This document shows positions 7,592 through 15,827 of a stretch of 64,000 nt of DNA, in pieces (position 1 is the first letter of the stretch; each line of letters opens with the position of its first letter). The stretch covers positions 15,798 to 79,797 of the forward strand of contig CAZYXV010000020.1 of the NCBI GenBank assembly GCA_964651475.1, written 5' to 3'. Below the pieces are notes generated by a model. It had not been told where the DNA came from. It was given only the letters and a program-made list of their open reading frames with translations, and ran no database searches. The position numbers were made by a program, and so were the translations under genes. This DNA comes from JBGSMF01 sp964651475 (GTDB lineage: Bacteria; Chloroflexota; Anaerolineae; Fen-1058).

Positions 7592-10500
7592 TCAATTTCC
7601 ACTCGATTTTTGAAGCAAATCGCGCGCGCGGATTAAATCATCCTGCTTGCCAATAGCTTCAAAGATAGCACAAGCATCAAGCAAGTGGCGGCGCGCCTCG
7701 TCGGTCTGACCCGATTGGATAAAGAGGCGGGCCAGCAAGTGGTGGGCTTTGCCCTCTTGTAACTTGATTCCACTTTCGGCGGCCAGTTCCAAGGCTCGCA
7801 GTGCCAGATTCCGCGCTTCGTCCATGTGTCCTTCAGCCAACCTGGCCTCGGCCATCAGCATCCATGTATAGCTCAGGCCATACCGGTCGCCTATTTCTTC
7901 ATTAATGGATTCAGCCTGGCACAAATAAGCCAGGGCTTGATCTATCTCGCCTGAGGCAAGGCCGATTTCTGCCAGGTTGCCATAAGTAATAGCCACGCCT
8001 TCTTTGCTGCCAATGCGTTGATAAATCTCCAAACCCTGCTGAAAATGATCGCGCGCCAGTTCCAACTGGCCCCGATTCTGGTAAATCACGCCCAAGTTAT
8101 TGAGCAGCGCCGCCGTTCCAAGGCTGTGCCCTATCTCGCGACAAAGCGCCAGGCTTTTTTGATACTCTCGAATAGCGTCGTCGTACATTCCCCTGGCTTC
8201 AGCCAGGTTGCCCAAGTAATTAAGCTCCCTGGCAACGCGTGACTTGTCGCCAATCTTTTCCCAAAGTGCGAGGCTCTCCCGATGATAAGTAACCGCCTGC
8301 TCGTAATCGCTGAACTCGGCAGCGTTGCCCAAATACCCGTACGCTGTAGCCACAATGGCAGGGTTATCGCGGGCCAACTCGATGGCCTGTTCGCACTGGC
8401 GCCGCGCCTGCTCGTAATCGCCCTTGCGAATGTATATCCATCCAATGCCATTGAGCAGCCTGGCCCACTCTTCTCGATTAGAGATGCCGACGAGTGACAA
8501 TCCCTGCTCGCAAGCGCGCAGGGCCTCGTCGTAATCGCTCCGGGCTTCACTGGCCTGTACCACGCCCCGCCAAGCCTGCGCCAGCAGGCGACGGCGCTCG
8601 CGCTCTTCCCCTCTCACCTGCGGCGCCATGTCAATCACGGCCCGAAAGCTCGCCGCCGCCTGCTCGTATTCTCCAATCAGATGATAGACCTCGCCCAGTC
8701 CCTGGTGAGCGGCGATCTGGTGCTCCACTTGAGTTTCATCGCCGGCCAATTCGACCGCCTGGCGGTAGAACGCAATCGCCTCCTGGTTCGCGTACACCTT
8801 GCGGGCGCGGTCGCCGGCCTGCACGTTGTATTGGATGGCCTTGGGCGCGTCGCCGCCCTGCGTAAAGTGGCGCGCCAGCATTGGCGACATTTCTTCCAGC
8901 CGGGCGGCGTAAATCTTTTCAATTGCCTGGCCGGCCGAGCGGTGCATCTTTTTGCGCCGCACGTTGCTCAACGCGCCGTAAATCACCTCGTTGATCTTGC
9001 CGTGCGTGAAGCGATATCTATCCTGCCGCGGGTCGCGCACTTCGACGATCAACTGGTCGCGCAGCAAGTTGTCGAGCGCGTCGAGCAGCGCGTCTTCTTC
9101 TATCTCCGACGCGGCCTGCAAAACATTGTAAGCGAACTCGTGGCCCAACACCGCCGCCCAATTCAACGCGTTCCGGTCGGCGTCGGCCAGGCGGGCCAGG
9201 CGGCGCTCGACCACATCCACGATGGTCGAGGGAATGCGCAGCATGGTCAAGCCCAGATCGGCCTGCAAGCGCCAACGCCCATCCTGGCGAACCAGCAAGC
9301 CTTCCGCCGCTAAGGCCTTGAGTGTTTCTTCGATAAAGAACGGGTTGCCTTCACTTTCTGTGTAAATTCGTTCGGCCAACTGGGGCGGGGCCTGGTCCAC
9401 GCCCAGCAGCGCTGCTACCAGCTCGGAGGCTGCCTGGGACGACAGCCGTTCCAGCCGGATGCGTTCCAGCAGGCGCAGGCGGCTGAGATCGCGCTGCAGC
9501 GCGGCGAGCGGGCCGGATTCGTCGCACTCTTCGCTGCGAGTGGTGGCGCAGATAAAAATGCGGTTCAGCCGTTCGGGTACGAGGCGGGGCGGGATTAACG
9601 TCTCTTCGCCAGCTTTTCCCCAGTCAAGCTCCGGGCGCAGCTTGCGGCAGGCGGTCATCAGTTCATCCACGCGATGCCGGCGATCCAGGTATGCTACCAA
9701 CTCCCTGGCCTTGTCCCCTTTTCCCTGGCCGGGCAGGCTGCTGTAATCCAAATCCAGGTTGTAGAGATTGCGCAAGTCAAAACACAGGTCGCGCAACTCG
9801 CCTTCGTTAAAGTGCCGGGCGAGCATCTGGCGCAACTGGACCAGGTCGGCGCGTTCCGGCGGCGTCTTGTCTCGCACCACCTGGCCGCTGATGAGCCGCT
9901 GCCCGCGCGCGTTGCGGACGAGATAGTGCAGCAGTTCGAGCGTGGCTTCGTCGGCCCATTGTAAATCGTCGAGCAGCAACATCAGCGGCTTGCGTTCGCT
10001 CAAGCGTCCCAACGCGCGCATCACTGCGTCGAAGAAACGCAGCTTGGCCTGTTCCGGCTCGATGGCATCGCCGGGAGGGGGCGGGGTGAAGGGGATGAGG
10101 CGCGGGACGAGCCGGGCCAGTTCGGGCTCCAGGCCCGAAATGATCGAACCAAAATCCTGGCTCAGGCGAAAAATGTCGTTGAACCACTCGGCCACCGGGC
10201 CGTACGGCACGCGCTCTGTTTCGTGGCAAGTGCCCACCAGCCGCAGGCCGCCGCGCAGGCGGGCCTGGCCGCCCAGTTCGGCGGCCAGCCGGGTCTTGCC
10301 CACGCCGGCCTCGCCCTCGATAACAACCAGTTGCCCCTCGCCGGCCCATGCCTGATCGAGGTAGTGATTCAATCGCTCCATCTCGGTTCGCCGCCCGATC
10401 AACCCGGCGCGAAAGACGGCGTCGGCGCGAGGCGAAGCGGCCAACTCGACCGGCGCGGGAGCGGCCAGGCTGGTGAGGCTGGTCAGCGCGCCGAGGACGG

Positions 10501-11404
10501 CCTCGGCTGAAGAGGGGCGCTCGGCGGGACGCTTGGCGAGCAGCGCGAGCACCAGCGTCTCAAATTCGCGCGGAATCGCCGCGTCAAGGGTGTGCAAAGG
10601 GACCGGGTTTTGGGTAATGTGCTGCAAGATAACGGCGATGGGTGTATCGGCCGTGAATGGCAATTGCCCGGTCAGCAATTCGTAAAACAATACGCCCAGG
10701 CTGTATAAATCCGAACGTGTGTCAATCGGCAACGCCTGCGCCTGTTCGGGCGACATGTAGCTGGCTGTGCCGAGCATCATGCCGCTCTGCGTCAGCTCGG
10801 CCGACACCTCGCTCAACTTGACCAGTCCGAAATCAACCAGTTTGATCGCAATGTTGGAGAGCGGAGAGTGGGGATCAGGGTTTGCCCCAGAATCATCGCT
10901 GCCTTCAATCATCACGTTGGATGGCTTGAGGTCGCGGTGGATCACACCCTGGCCGTGGATGTATGCTAGCGCGTCGCACAACTGGAGGCCAACGGCGATT
11001 GTTTCACGAACCGATAGCCGCCCGCCGCGCGCCCGGCGCAGGCCGGATAAATCGGCGCCGGCGATGAACTCCATCACGTAAAATGGCATATCGCCGGCCT
11101 GTCCATAGTCAAACACCTGGACGATGCGTGGATGCTGTAAGCGAGTCAGTGCGCGGAACTCGCGCTGAAAGCGGCGCGCCCCTTCTTCCACGCCGGGCGG
11201 CGCAAAAAAAAACTTGATGGCCACGCGGCGGTCAGCTTGCAGATCGCGCGCCCGGTACACAATACCCATCCCGCCTTGCCCCAAGGCGCTTTCAATCTGA
11301 TAGCGGCCGGCCAACACGCTGCCAGGCGGCAATGTGCCGGGGGTAGCCGCAGGCGGTTGGATTCGCCCCGGCATCCATGGTTCAGTGGGATGATCCATTT
11401 GCAT
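7592..11404 (-). CDS. PknK-like Ser/Thr kinase with STAND-type ATPase, inserted helical domain and TPRs
   Basis: Large cytoplasmic signalling protein (about 1270 residues). Numbering here is from the GTG at 11410. The kinase domain (37-310) has glycine loop GQGGMG, VAIK Lys66, HRDLKPSN (158-165) and DFG (193-195). An AAA_16-type ATPase follows, with Walker A GEAGVGKT (366-373) and Walker B LMLLLDDLQWAD (476-487). About 110 residues (508-616), including a charged helical bundle LRDLCFDL...KARELVAYL, interrupt the ATPase just before the next core strand IFICATTR. From about 830 to the end there are roughly ten TPRs. The start at 11404 was preferred because GGACGAG sits about eight bases upstream of that ATG. 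It is the first gene of an operon with a surface protein, a peptidase and an amidohydrolase; the next gene starts 13 bp later. Confidence 0.88.
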   Translation of the reverse strand: MQMDHPTEPWMPGRIQPPAATPGTLPPGSVLAGRYQIESALGQGGMGIVYRARDLQADRRVAIKFFFAPPGVEEGARRFQREFRALTRLQHPRIVQVFDYGQAGDMPFYVMEFIAGADLSGLRRARGGRLSVRETIAVGLQLCDALAYIHGQGVIHRDLKPSNVMIEGSDDSGANPDPHSPLSNIAIKLVDFGLVKLSEVSAELTQSGMMLGTASYMSPEQAQALPIDTRSDLYSLGVLFYELLTGQLPFTADTPIAVILQHITQNPVPLHTLDAAIPREFETLVLALLAKRPAERPSSAEAVLGALTSLTSLAAPAPVELAASPRADAVFRAGLIGRRTEMERLNHYLDQAWAGEGQLVVIEGEAGVGKTRLAAELGGQARLRGGLRLVGTCHETERVPYGPVAEWFNDIFRLSQDFGSIISGLEPELARLVPRLIPFTPPPPGDAIEPEQAKLRFFDAVMRALGRLSERKPLMLLLDDLQWADEATLELLHYLVRNARGQRLISGQVVRDKTPPERADLVQLRQMLARHFNEGELRDLCFDLRNLYNLDLDYSSLPGQGKGDKARELVAYLDRRHRVDELMTACRKLRPELDWGKAGEETLIPPRLVPERLNRIFICATTRSEECDESGPLAALQRDLSRLRLLERIRLERLSSQAASELVAALLGVDQAPPQLAERIYTESEGNPFFIEETLKALAAEGLLVRQDGRWRLQADLGLTMLRIPSTIVDVVERRLARLADADRNALNWAAVLGHEFAYNVLQAASEIEEDALLDALDNLLRDQLIVEVRDPRQDRYRFTHGKINEVIYGALSNVRRKKMHRSAGQAIEKIYAARLEEMSPMLARHFTQGGDAPKAIQYNVQAGDRARKVYANQEAIAFYRQAVELAGDETQVEHQIAAHQGLGEVYHLIGEYEQAAASFRAVIDMAPQVRGEERERRRLLAQAWRGVVQASEARSDYDEALRACEQGLSLVGISNREEWARLLNGIGWIYIRKGDYEQARRQCEQAIELARDNPAIVATAYGYLGNAAEFSDYEQAVTYHRESLALWEKIGDKSRVARELNYLGNLAEARGMYDDAIREYQKSLALCREIGHSLGTAALLNNLGVIYQNRGQLELARDHFQQGLEIYQRIGSKEGVAITYGNLAEIGLASGEIDQALAYLCQAESINEEIGDRYGLSYTWMLMAEARLAEGHMDEARNLALRALELAAESGIKLQEGKAHHLLARLFIQSGQTDEARRHLLDACAIFEAIGKQDDLIRARDLLQKSSGN

Positions 11405-11647
11405 CAGCACAACTCGTCCAAATAAGGGATGCGGAAGAAAATAATTATCCCAATGTCGCCGCGTAGGAGCGCCTTTCCTGTCTAGCCGCCAGGCTGGCAG
11501 GCGCGACTATCGCGCCCAGCCTGTCCTGGCCGACAGGCCGGAGCGTGCGCTTGGAGCAAGTAACGCACTTGCGCGCCGCGACGGAGGCGCGTTACGGCCC
11601 AACAGACACTGGCTTACATTTTACTTGCTCAGCGTGTAAATTACAAA
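11405..11647. other. intergenic spacer with short hairpins
   Basis: No gene is visible. The spacer contains small inverted repeats such as GGCGCGACTATCGCGCC and CCTGTCCTGGCCGACAGG. A GATAAT hexamer on the minus strand near 11444-11449 could be the -10 of the kinase operon, but no good -35 lies 17 bp upstream of it. Confidence 0.4.
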
Positions 11648-13213
11648 TCAACCCGCCGCAATCTTGACGGCGACGATCGTAATGTCGTCGTGCTGCTCAG
11701 CCGGGCCGACAAATACCGCCACGTCAGCCAGCACCGCGTCAATCAGCGCCTGGGGCGACACGTCCAATGGCAACGAGCGCACCAGCGCTTCCAAACGCTC
11801 AAAGCCGTACAACTCGCGCGCCGGGTTCATGGCCTCCACAATGCCGTCGGTGTAAAACAGCACGGTATCGCCGGGCTGGAGGAGTTGATATTGATCTTCG
11901 TATTTGACGTCCGAGTCCATTCCCAACGGCAGCGCCGCGCCCGTGGTTTCCAGGTAGCGCGGATAGTCGGCTGGAGCGGGCGGGCGGATGCCGTGAAGCA
12001 AGAAGGGATAGATTTGCCCGGCGTTGGCCCACACCATTTGCCGCGACCGGGCGTCCACGTACGCATAGCTGGCTGCCACAAACATGCCGGGCGGCACCTG
12101 GCGGCACAACATAAGGTTCGACTCGTTCAGCACGTGAGAGGGCGAATCGTGATCGTAGGCTTCGGAGCGGATGGTGCTGTGCGCCGCTACCATCAACATG
12201 GCGGCCGGGATACTCTTGCCAGACACGTCGCCCACTACCACGCCCATCCGCCCATTGCCCAGCGCCAGGACGTTGTAAAAATCTCCCGACGTTTCGCGGT
12301 GCGGGCGGCAAAAGGCAGCCACCTCTATCCCTTCGATGCGGGGCAAGGTGGTGGGGAAGAGCGCCTGCTGCACGTTGCGCGCGATTTCCAGTTCGCGGTG
12401 CATGCGCTCGCGTTCAGCGCGTTCCTTGTACATCCGCTCGAGCTGCGCGGACATTTGGTTAAACGTGCCGGCTAGGTCGCCCAGCTCGTCATTCGAACGC
12501 AAATCAATCGTATGCCCAAACTCGCCGCCGGCCAGCGTCAGCGCGCCGAGTTGCAAGCGGCGCAGCGGCCGGTTAAAAACGAGCAGGGCAACCAGCACCG
12601 ACAATCCCACCGCCAGCACGCTTCCGATGATCAAGATTAGCCAAACGCGGTTCAGCGTGTCGCGCTGGAGCAATTCGCGCGCCTCGCCCGCCTTGACAGC
12701 TTCGACCAGTCCCAGGACGCGGGTATCGCCGTTTGCATCTGTGACGAGAATGGGAGCGTCGAAACCGTACCACGATCCAAACTCGTCGGTGTATTGCACG
12801 CGATGCGACTGCTGATCCTCGTAAACCGCCACGTGGTCGGACGTGGCGTAGAAAAATGGGTAGCCTACCCCCGTGTATCCCTCTTCCGCCCAATAGTAAA
12901 GATGATTGCCGTCGCGGTAGAAAATGCCCAGCCAGTCCAGGTTAGCGCCAGTAGACACTTGATCGAGGTATCCACGAATCCGCTCGTATTCCGGAGTGTC
13001 AAGGTCAGGCGGCGTGCGTATCAGTTGGAGTGTGGTCGTATCCACTTCTCGGGCCACAAGCTCGGCGGTGTTTTTCAGGCGCGTGTCCAGTTCGGTTTGC
13101 CAGCGGGCGGTGCTTTCTTGAAACACCAGGTAACCCGATACTCCCACTGTAAAGATAAGCAGCCCGATCAAGGGCAGCATGATTTTGACAAAGAGCGGGA
13201 TTCGGATTTTCAT
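11648..13213 (-). CDS. membrane-bound SpoIIE/RsbU-type serine phosphatase with HAMP
   Basis: PP2C-like protein phosphatase of the SpoIIE/RsbU class, which normally dephosphorylates anti-sigma-factor antagonists. Order of parts: TM1 (about 13-31), an extracytoplasmic sensor of about 155 residues (Cache-like in length), TM2 (about 190-212), a HAMP linker (to about 265), a short coiled coil rich in Glu and Arg, then the phosphatase (about 285-519) with metal-site motifs SGDFYN, VVGDVSGKS, FYTDGIVEA and QHDDITIV. Its ATG overlaps the stop of the NHL-protein gene (ATGA), and GAGGT lies about six bases upstream. This implies coupled translation with a predicted lipoprotein that may sense the same signal. 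No anti-sigma or STAS gene is nearby. Confidence 0.88.
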   Translation of the reverse strand: MKIRIPLFVKIMLPLIGLLIFTVGVSGYLVFQESTARWQTELDTRLKNTAELVAREVDTTTLQLIRTPPDLDTPEYERIRGYLDQVSTGANLDWLGIFYRDGNHLYYWAEEGYTGVGYPFFYATSDHVAVYEDQQSHRVQYTDEFGSWYGFDAPILVTDANGDTRVLGLVEAVKAGEARELLQRDTLNRVWLILIIGSVLAVGLSVLVALLVFNRPLRRLQLGALTLAGGEFGHTIDLRSNDELGDLAGTFNQMSAQLERMYKERAERERMHRELEIARNVQQALFPTTLPRIEGIEVAAFCRPHRETSGDFYNVLALGNGRMGVVVGDVSGKSIPAAMLMVAAHSTIRSEAYDHDSPSHVLNESNLMLCRQVPPGMFVAASYAYVDARSRQMVWANAGQIYPFLLHGIRPPAPADYPRYLETTGAALPLGMDSDVKYEDQYQLLQPGDTVLFYTDGIVEAMNPARELYGFERLEALVRSLPLDVSPQALIDAVLADVAVFVGPAEQHDDITIVAVKIAAG

Positions 13214-14250
13214 GGTCTTACCTCGATTCGGCGGCGGAGCCGGCCGTCCGCTTCAAAAACCCATATGACGTTGTTCAAAGCGTCTGCGGCATACACCGCC
13301 CCATCCTTGCCCAGGTCCAAACCCAAGACTTGCCAATCTCGGACGGCGTTGGCGCCTTGTTGGGGCGGCGCCATGTGGGCGACGTATTGCCCTTCCGAGT
13401 CAAAGATTTGAATTCGCCGGTTGCCCATATCGCTCACGTAAACTTGCCCACTGGCATCGTCAACCGCCATAAATTGCATATACGAAAACTGGCCCGGCTC
13501 ACGGCCATACGAACCAAATGCAAGACGATGCGTGACGGTCAATTCAGCCGAATCGGACACCTTTAACTCAAACTGGTGAATAGCGCTCCCAACATAATCG
13601 AGCACGTACAAGAAACCGCGCTGATCGTCATAGGCCACGTCATTCAAGCCCAAAAACATGGCCGTGTCTTCCTGTTTGCCAAAGAAGCGAGCGAGCAGGT
13701 TGCCCTCAGCGTCAAAGATTCGCACCGCGCATCCCCAATAATCTCCAACAAATACGCGCCCCTGTTGGTCAATATCCAGGCCGTAGGGGGCGTTGCGATC
13801 TTGGGCCGTACTGCTGTTGTAATCTTGCGCGCCTATTTCGCGCACCAGTCGCCCGTCCGGCGCAAACACCTTGATGCCATCGTGACTGACGTAATATTCG
13901 TCTCCCTCGTTCGAGTTTATGTTGCACACGTAAATATTCCCCGCCGAATCGAGTTCGAGGTTCCACCCAAAGTAGAGGTCGGTTGGATCGCTGCCCAATC
14001 CGCCAAACGCGCCTAACAAGCGTCCCTCAACGGACAGGTGAACGACGCGATAGTTGCCGCGATCCATCACGTACAGGCTGCCATCTGGCGCGACGGCCAC
14101 AGCGTTAGGGCGCGACAATCCTACCGGGCGCGAGGCGCAGGCCGCCAGCAGCGCACAGGCCGCCAGCAGCGCACAGGCCGCCAGCAGCGCACAGGCCGCT
14201 GGCAGCAATATCAGAATCCACCCACTGTGCACACCCTTGCTATGCACCAT
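13210..14250 (-). CDS. NHL-repeat beta-propeller lipoprotein
   Basis: Protein of 346 residues. The signal peptide ends in a reiterated lipobox (LAAC repeated, Cys near residues 20, 26, 32 and 38), followed by a six-bladed-type propeller of NHL repeats: NAVAVAPDGSLYVMDRGNYRV, LELDSAGNIYVCN, GLDIDQQGRVFVGDYW, VAYDDQRGFLYVLDY, MAVDDASGQVYVSDMGNRRI and GLDLGKDGAVYAAD. It is probably anchored outside the membrane as a binding platform. GGAGGTGA just upstream sets the ATG at 14250. The downstream phosphatase gene overlaps by ATGA, so the two are likely partners. A MITE lies 15 bp upstream of the start. Confidence 0.8.
   Translation of the reverse strand: MVHSKGVHSGWILILLPAACALLAACALLAACALLAACASRPVGLSRPNAVAVAPDGSLYVMDRGNYRVVHLSVEGRLLGAFGGLGSDPTDLYFGWNLELDSAGNIYVCNINSNEGDEYYVSHDGIKVFAPDGRLVREIGAQDYNSSTAQDRNAPYGLDIDQQGRVFVGDYWGCAVRIFDAEGNLLARFFGKQEDTAMFLGLNDVAYDDQRGFLYVLDYVGSAIHQFELKVSDSAELTVTHRLAFGSYGREPGQFSYMQFMAVDDASGQVYVSDMGNRRIQIFDSEGQYVAHMAPPQQGANAVRDWQVLGLDLGKDGAVYAADALNNVIWVFEADGRLRRRIEVRP
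14138..14206 (-). repeat. 18-bp in-frame tandem repeat encoding successive lipoboxes
   Basis: Three exact 18-bp units (14138-14155, 14156-14173, 14174-14191) plus a partial fourth (to 14206) encode repeats of six residues, ALLAAC, inside the signal peptide of the NHL lipoprotein. Every unit contains a lipobox-like LAAC, so slippage would change signal-peptide length by six residues without shifting frame. Confidence 0.9.
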
Positions 14251-14264
14251 CCATCACCTCCACC

Positions 14265-14370
14265 ACAGTTTGTATCATCTCAAAATGTAGGGGCGACTCT
14301 TGCGGTCGCCCATATGAGGGCAGGGGCAAGCCCTGCCACTACCCCGGATTATTGAGAAGATACACAGTTT
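14265..14370. mobile_element. MITE family A, copy 1
   Basis: A 92-bp element (14272-14363) with imperfect terminal inverted repeats beginning GTATCATCTCAA and ending TTGAGAAGATAC. It is flanked by a 7-bp direct repeat ACAGTTT (14265-14271 and 14364-14370). Inside are two GC-rich hairpins. It lies between the NHL gene start and the cysteine desulfurase stop. Related copies are at 40957-41050 and 51164-51464. Confidence 0.75.
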
Positions 14371-14371
14371 T

Positions 14372-15550
14372 TTACATTGCATCAAGATGCGGGGCCTTCC
14401 GTAGCTGATTTACCACGCGCGGCAGCGCCTCCAACACAGTATCTATGTCTGCCTCTGTCGTGGAGCGCCCCAGCGTCATCCGCACGCCGCCCAACGCCCA
14501 CGCGCGTTCCAGCCCTATGGCGCTCAGCACAAACGATGGCTCGCTCTGGCCGGTGGTGCAGGCCGAGCCTGTGCTGACGCATATTCCTTCCAGGTCGAGC
14601 GCCAGCAGCAATGCCTCGCCATCTATGTCCTTGATGGCGAACGAGGCGCTGTTCGGCAATCGCTCGGTTGGATGTCCTGTCAATTGCGCGTCGGGCACGC
14701 GTTCCATCACGCCGGCTACCAACCTGTGGCGCAGCGCGGTCAGGCGCGCGTTTTCGCTTTCGCGGCAATCTTGCGCCAATTGCAGCGCCGCCGCCAGTCC
14801 CACGATCCCTGCCACGTTGAGTGTGCCGGGCCGCCGTCCGCGTTCGTGGCCGCCGCCGGTCAACGCCGGCGTCACGTCGGCGCCGCGCCGAACGTACATC
14901 AGCCCCACGCCCTTGGGGCCGTAAAATTTGTGCGCGCTGAGCGCCATGAAATCCACGCCAAGCTCGTCCACCTTTAGATTTAGCGCGCCCCCCGCCTGCA
15001 CCGCATCCGTATGCATCAACACGCCCCTCGAGCGCGCCAGGCGGCCAATATCGGCCAGGGGCTGCACCGTGCCGATTTCGTTGTTGGCATACATCACGCT
15101 GACCAGCGCCGTGTCATCACGCAGAGCGCGGCCAATGTCATCCGGGTTCACCCGGCCATAACCGTCTACCGGCGCGAGGGTGAGGTCAACGCCAAACAAG
15201 TCGCGCAGTTGCTCGAGCGTGTGGCTCACGGCGTGATGCTCGATGGGGGTGGTAATAAAATGCGCGCGCCGCCCGCGCTTGTGGGCCGCCCAGGCCGCGC
15301 CGCGCAGAGCCAGGTTATCACTTTCGGTGCCGCTGCCGGTAAAAACGATCTCTGCGGGATGGCAGCCTAGAATATCGGCGCACGTCTGGCGCGCCTCGTC
15401 CACTGCTCCCAGCGCCGCGCGGCCCACGCGATGAAGCGAGGAGGTGTTGCCATACACCTCCGACCAGTAAGGGCGCATGGCCTCGACCACTTGGGGGTCA
15501 ACCGGCGTCGTGGCGGCGTGATCCAGATAAATCACTTGGCGAGCATTCAT
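14372..15550 (-). CDS. cysteine desulfurase (IscS/NifS family)
   Basis: PLP-dependent enzyme that takes sulfur from cysteine for Fe-S clusters or thiolated cofactors. The 392-residue length is normal. Visible motifs: LDHAATTP at the N-terminus, GTESDNLAL, the HH pair (THE PIEHHAVSH segment) over the cofactor, DAVQ, the Schiff-base lysine in SAHKFYGPKG, RRPGTLN, and the persulfide cysteine in STGSACTTG. A short catalytic loop of this type is usual for the IscS/NifS group. The ATG at 15550 has AGGGAAA upstream. No iscU, thiI or mnmA gene is adjacent, so its specific sulfur acceptor cannot be inferred. Confidence 0.92.
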   Translation of the reverse strand: MNARQVIYLDHAATTPVDPQVVEAMRPYWSEVYGNTSSLHRVGRAALGAVDEARQTCADILGCHPAEIVFTGSGTESDNLALRGAAWAAHKRGRRAHFITTPIEHHAVSHTLEQLRDLFGVDLTLAPVDGYGRVNPDDIGRALRDDTALVSVMYANNEIGTVQPLADIGRLARSRGVLMHTDAVQAGGALNLKVDELGVDFMALSAHKFYGPKGVGLMYVRRGADVTPALTGGGHERGRRPGTLNVAGIVGLAAALQLAQDCRESENARLTALRHRLVAGVMERVPDAQLTGHPTERLPNSASFAIKDIDGEALLLALDLEGICVSTGSACTTGQSEPSFVLSAIGLERAWALGGVRMTLGRSTTEADIDTVLEALPRVVNQLRKAPHLDAM

Positions 15551-15632
15551 CTTTTTCCCTATAAAATCAAAGTATAGTGTTGGGGTATTGTAGCACGCTC
15601 CCTACCGGCGCACAAATTCACGCCTGACGCTA

Positions 15633-15661
15633 TTGACAATTATACCCGCCAACCCTATAAT
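15633..15661 (+). promoter_or_regulatory. consensus sigma-70 promoter for the ABC-2 permease pair
   Basis: TTGACA (15633-15638), exactly 17 bp, then TATAAT (15656-15661). Both boxes match the consensus perfectly. The predicted start (about 15667-15669) falls inside the left target duplication of the MITE described next. Confidence 0.8.
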
Positions 15662-15662
15662 C

Positions 15663-15822
15663 TTTCCAGAGCATTGGTGTCAACTTGGGGCATCCTGAGC
15701 CTGTCGAAGGATGCCCTCCGCGCACGGTTCGACGGCTCGACTGAGCGTTCGACTGAGCTCACGCCGAAGGCTCGCCGAGGTCAAGCTCACCGTGCTCAAG
15801 TTGACACTAATGTTTCCAGAGC
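15663..15822. mobile_element. 140-bp MITE-like element in the 5' leader of the permease gene
   Basis: The inverted ends CATTGGTGTCAACTTG (from 15672) and CAAGTTGACACTAATG (to 15812) match at 15 of 16 positions. The flanking direct repeat TTTCCAGAG lies at 15663-15671 and 15813-15821 (the next base also matches). Inside is a perfect hairpin with arms GGGCATCCT/AGGATGCCC and a CTGAGCCTGTCGAAGG motif of a kind often seen dispersed in bacterial genomes. No coding capacity. Removing the element and one duplicate rebuilds a short leader from TATAAT to the ATG at 15828. Confidence 0.75.
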
Positions 15823-15827
15823 GACTC

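Noticed and set aside
15711..15827. N-terminal extension of the first ABC-2 permease
   Set aside because: These codons lie inside the MITE; the family's N-terminus begins at about 15828.
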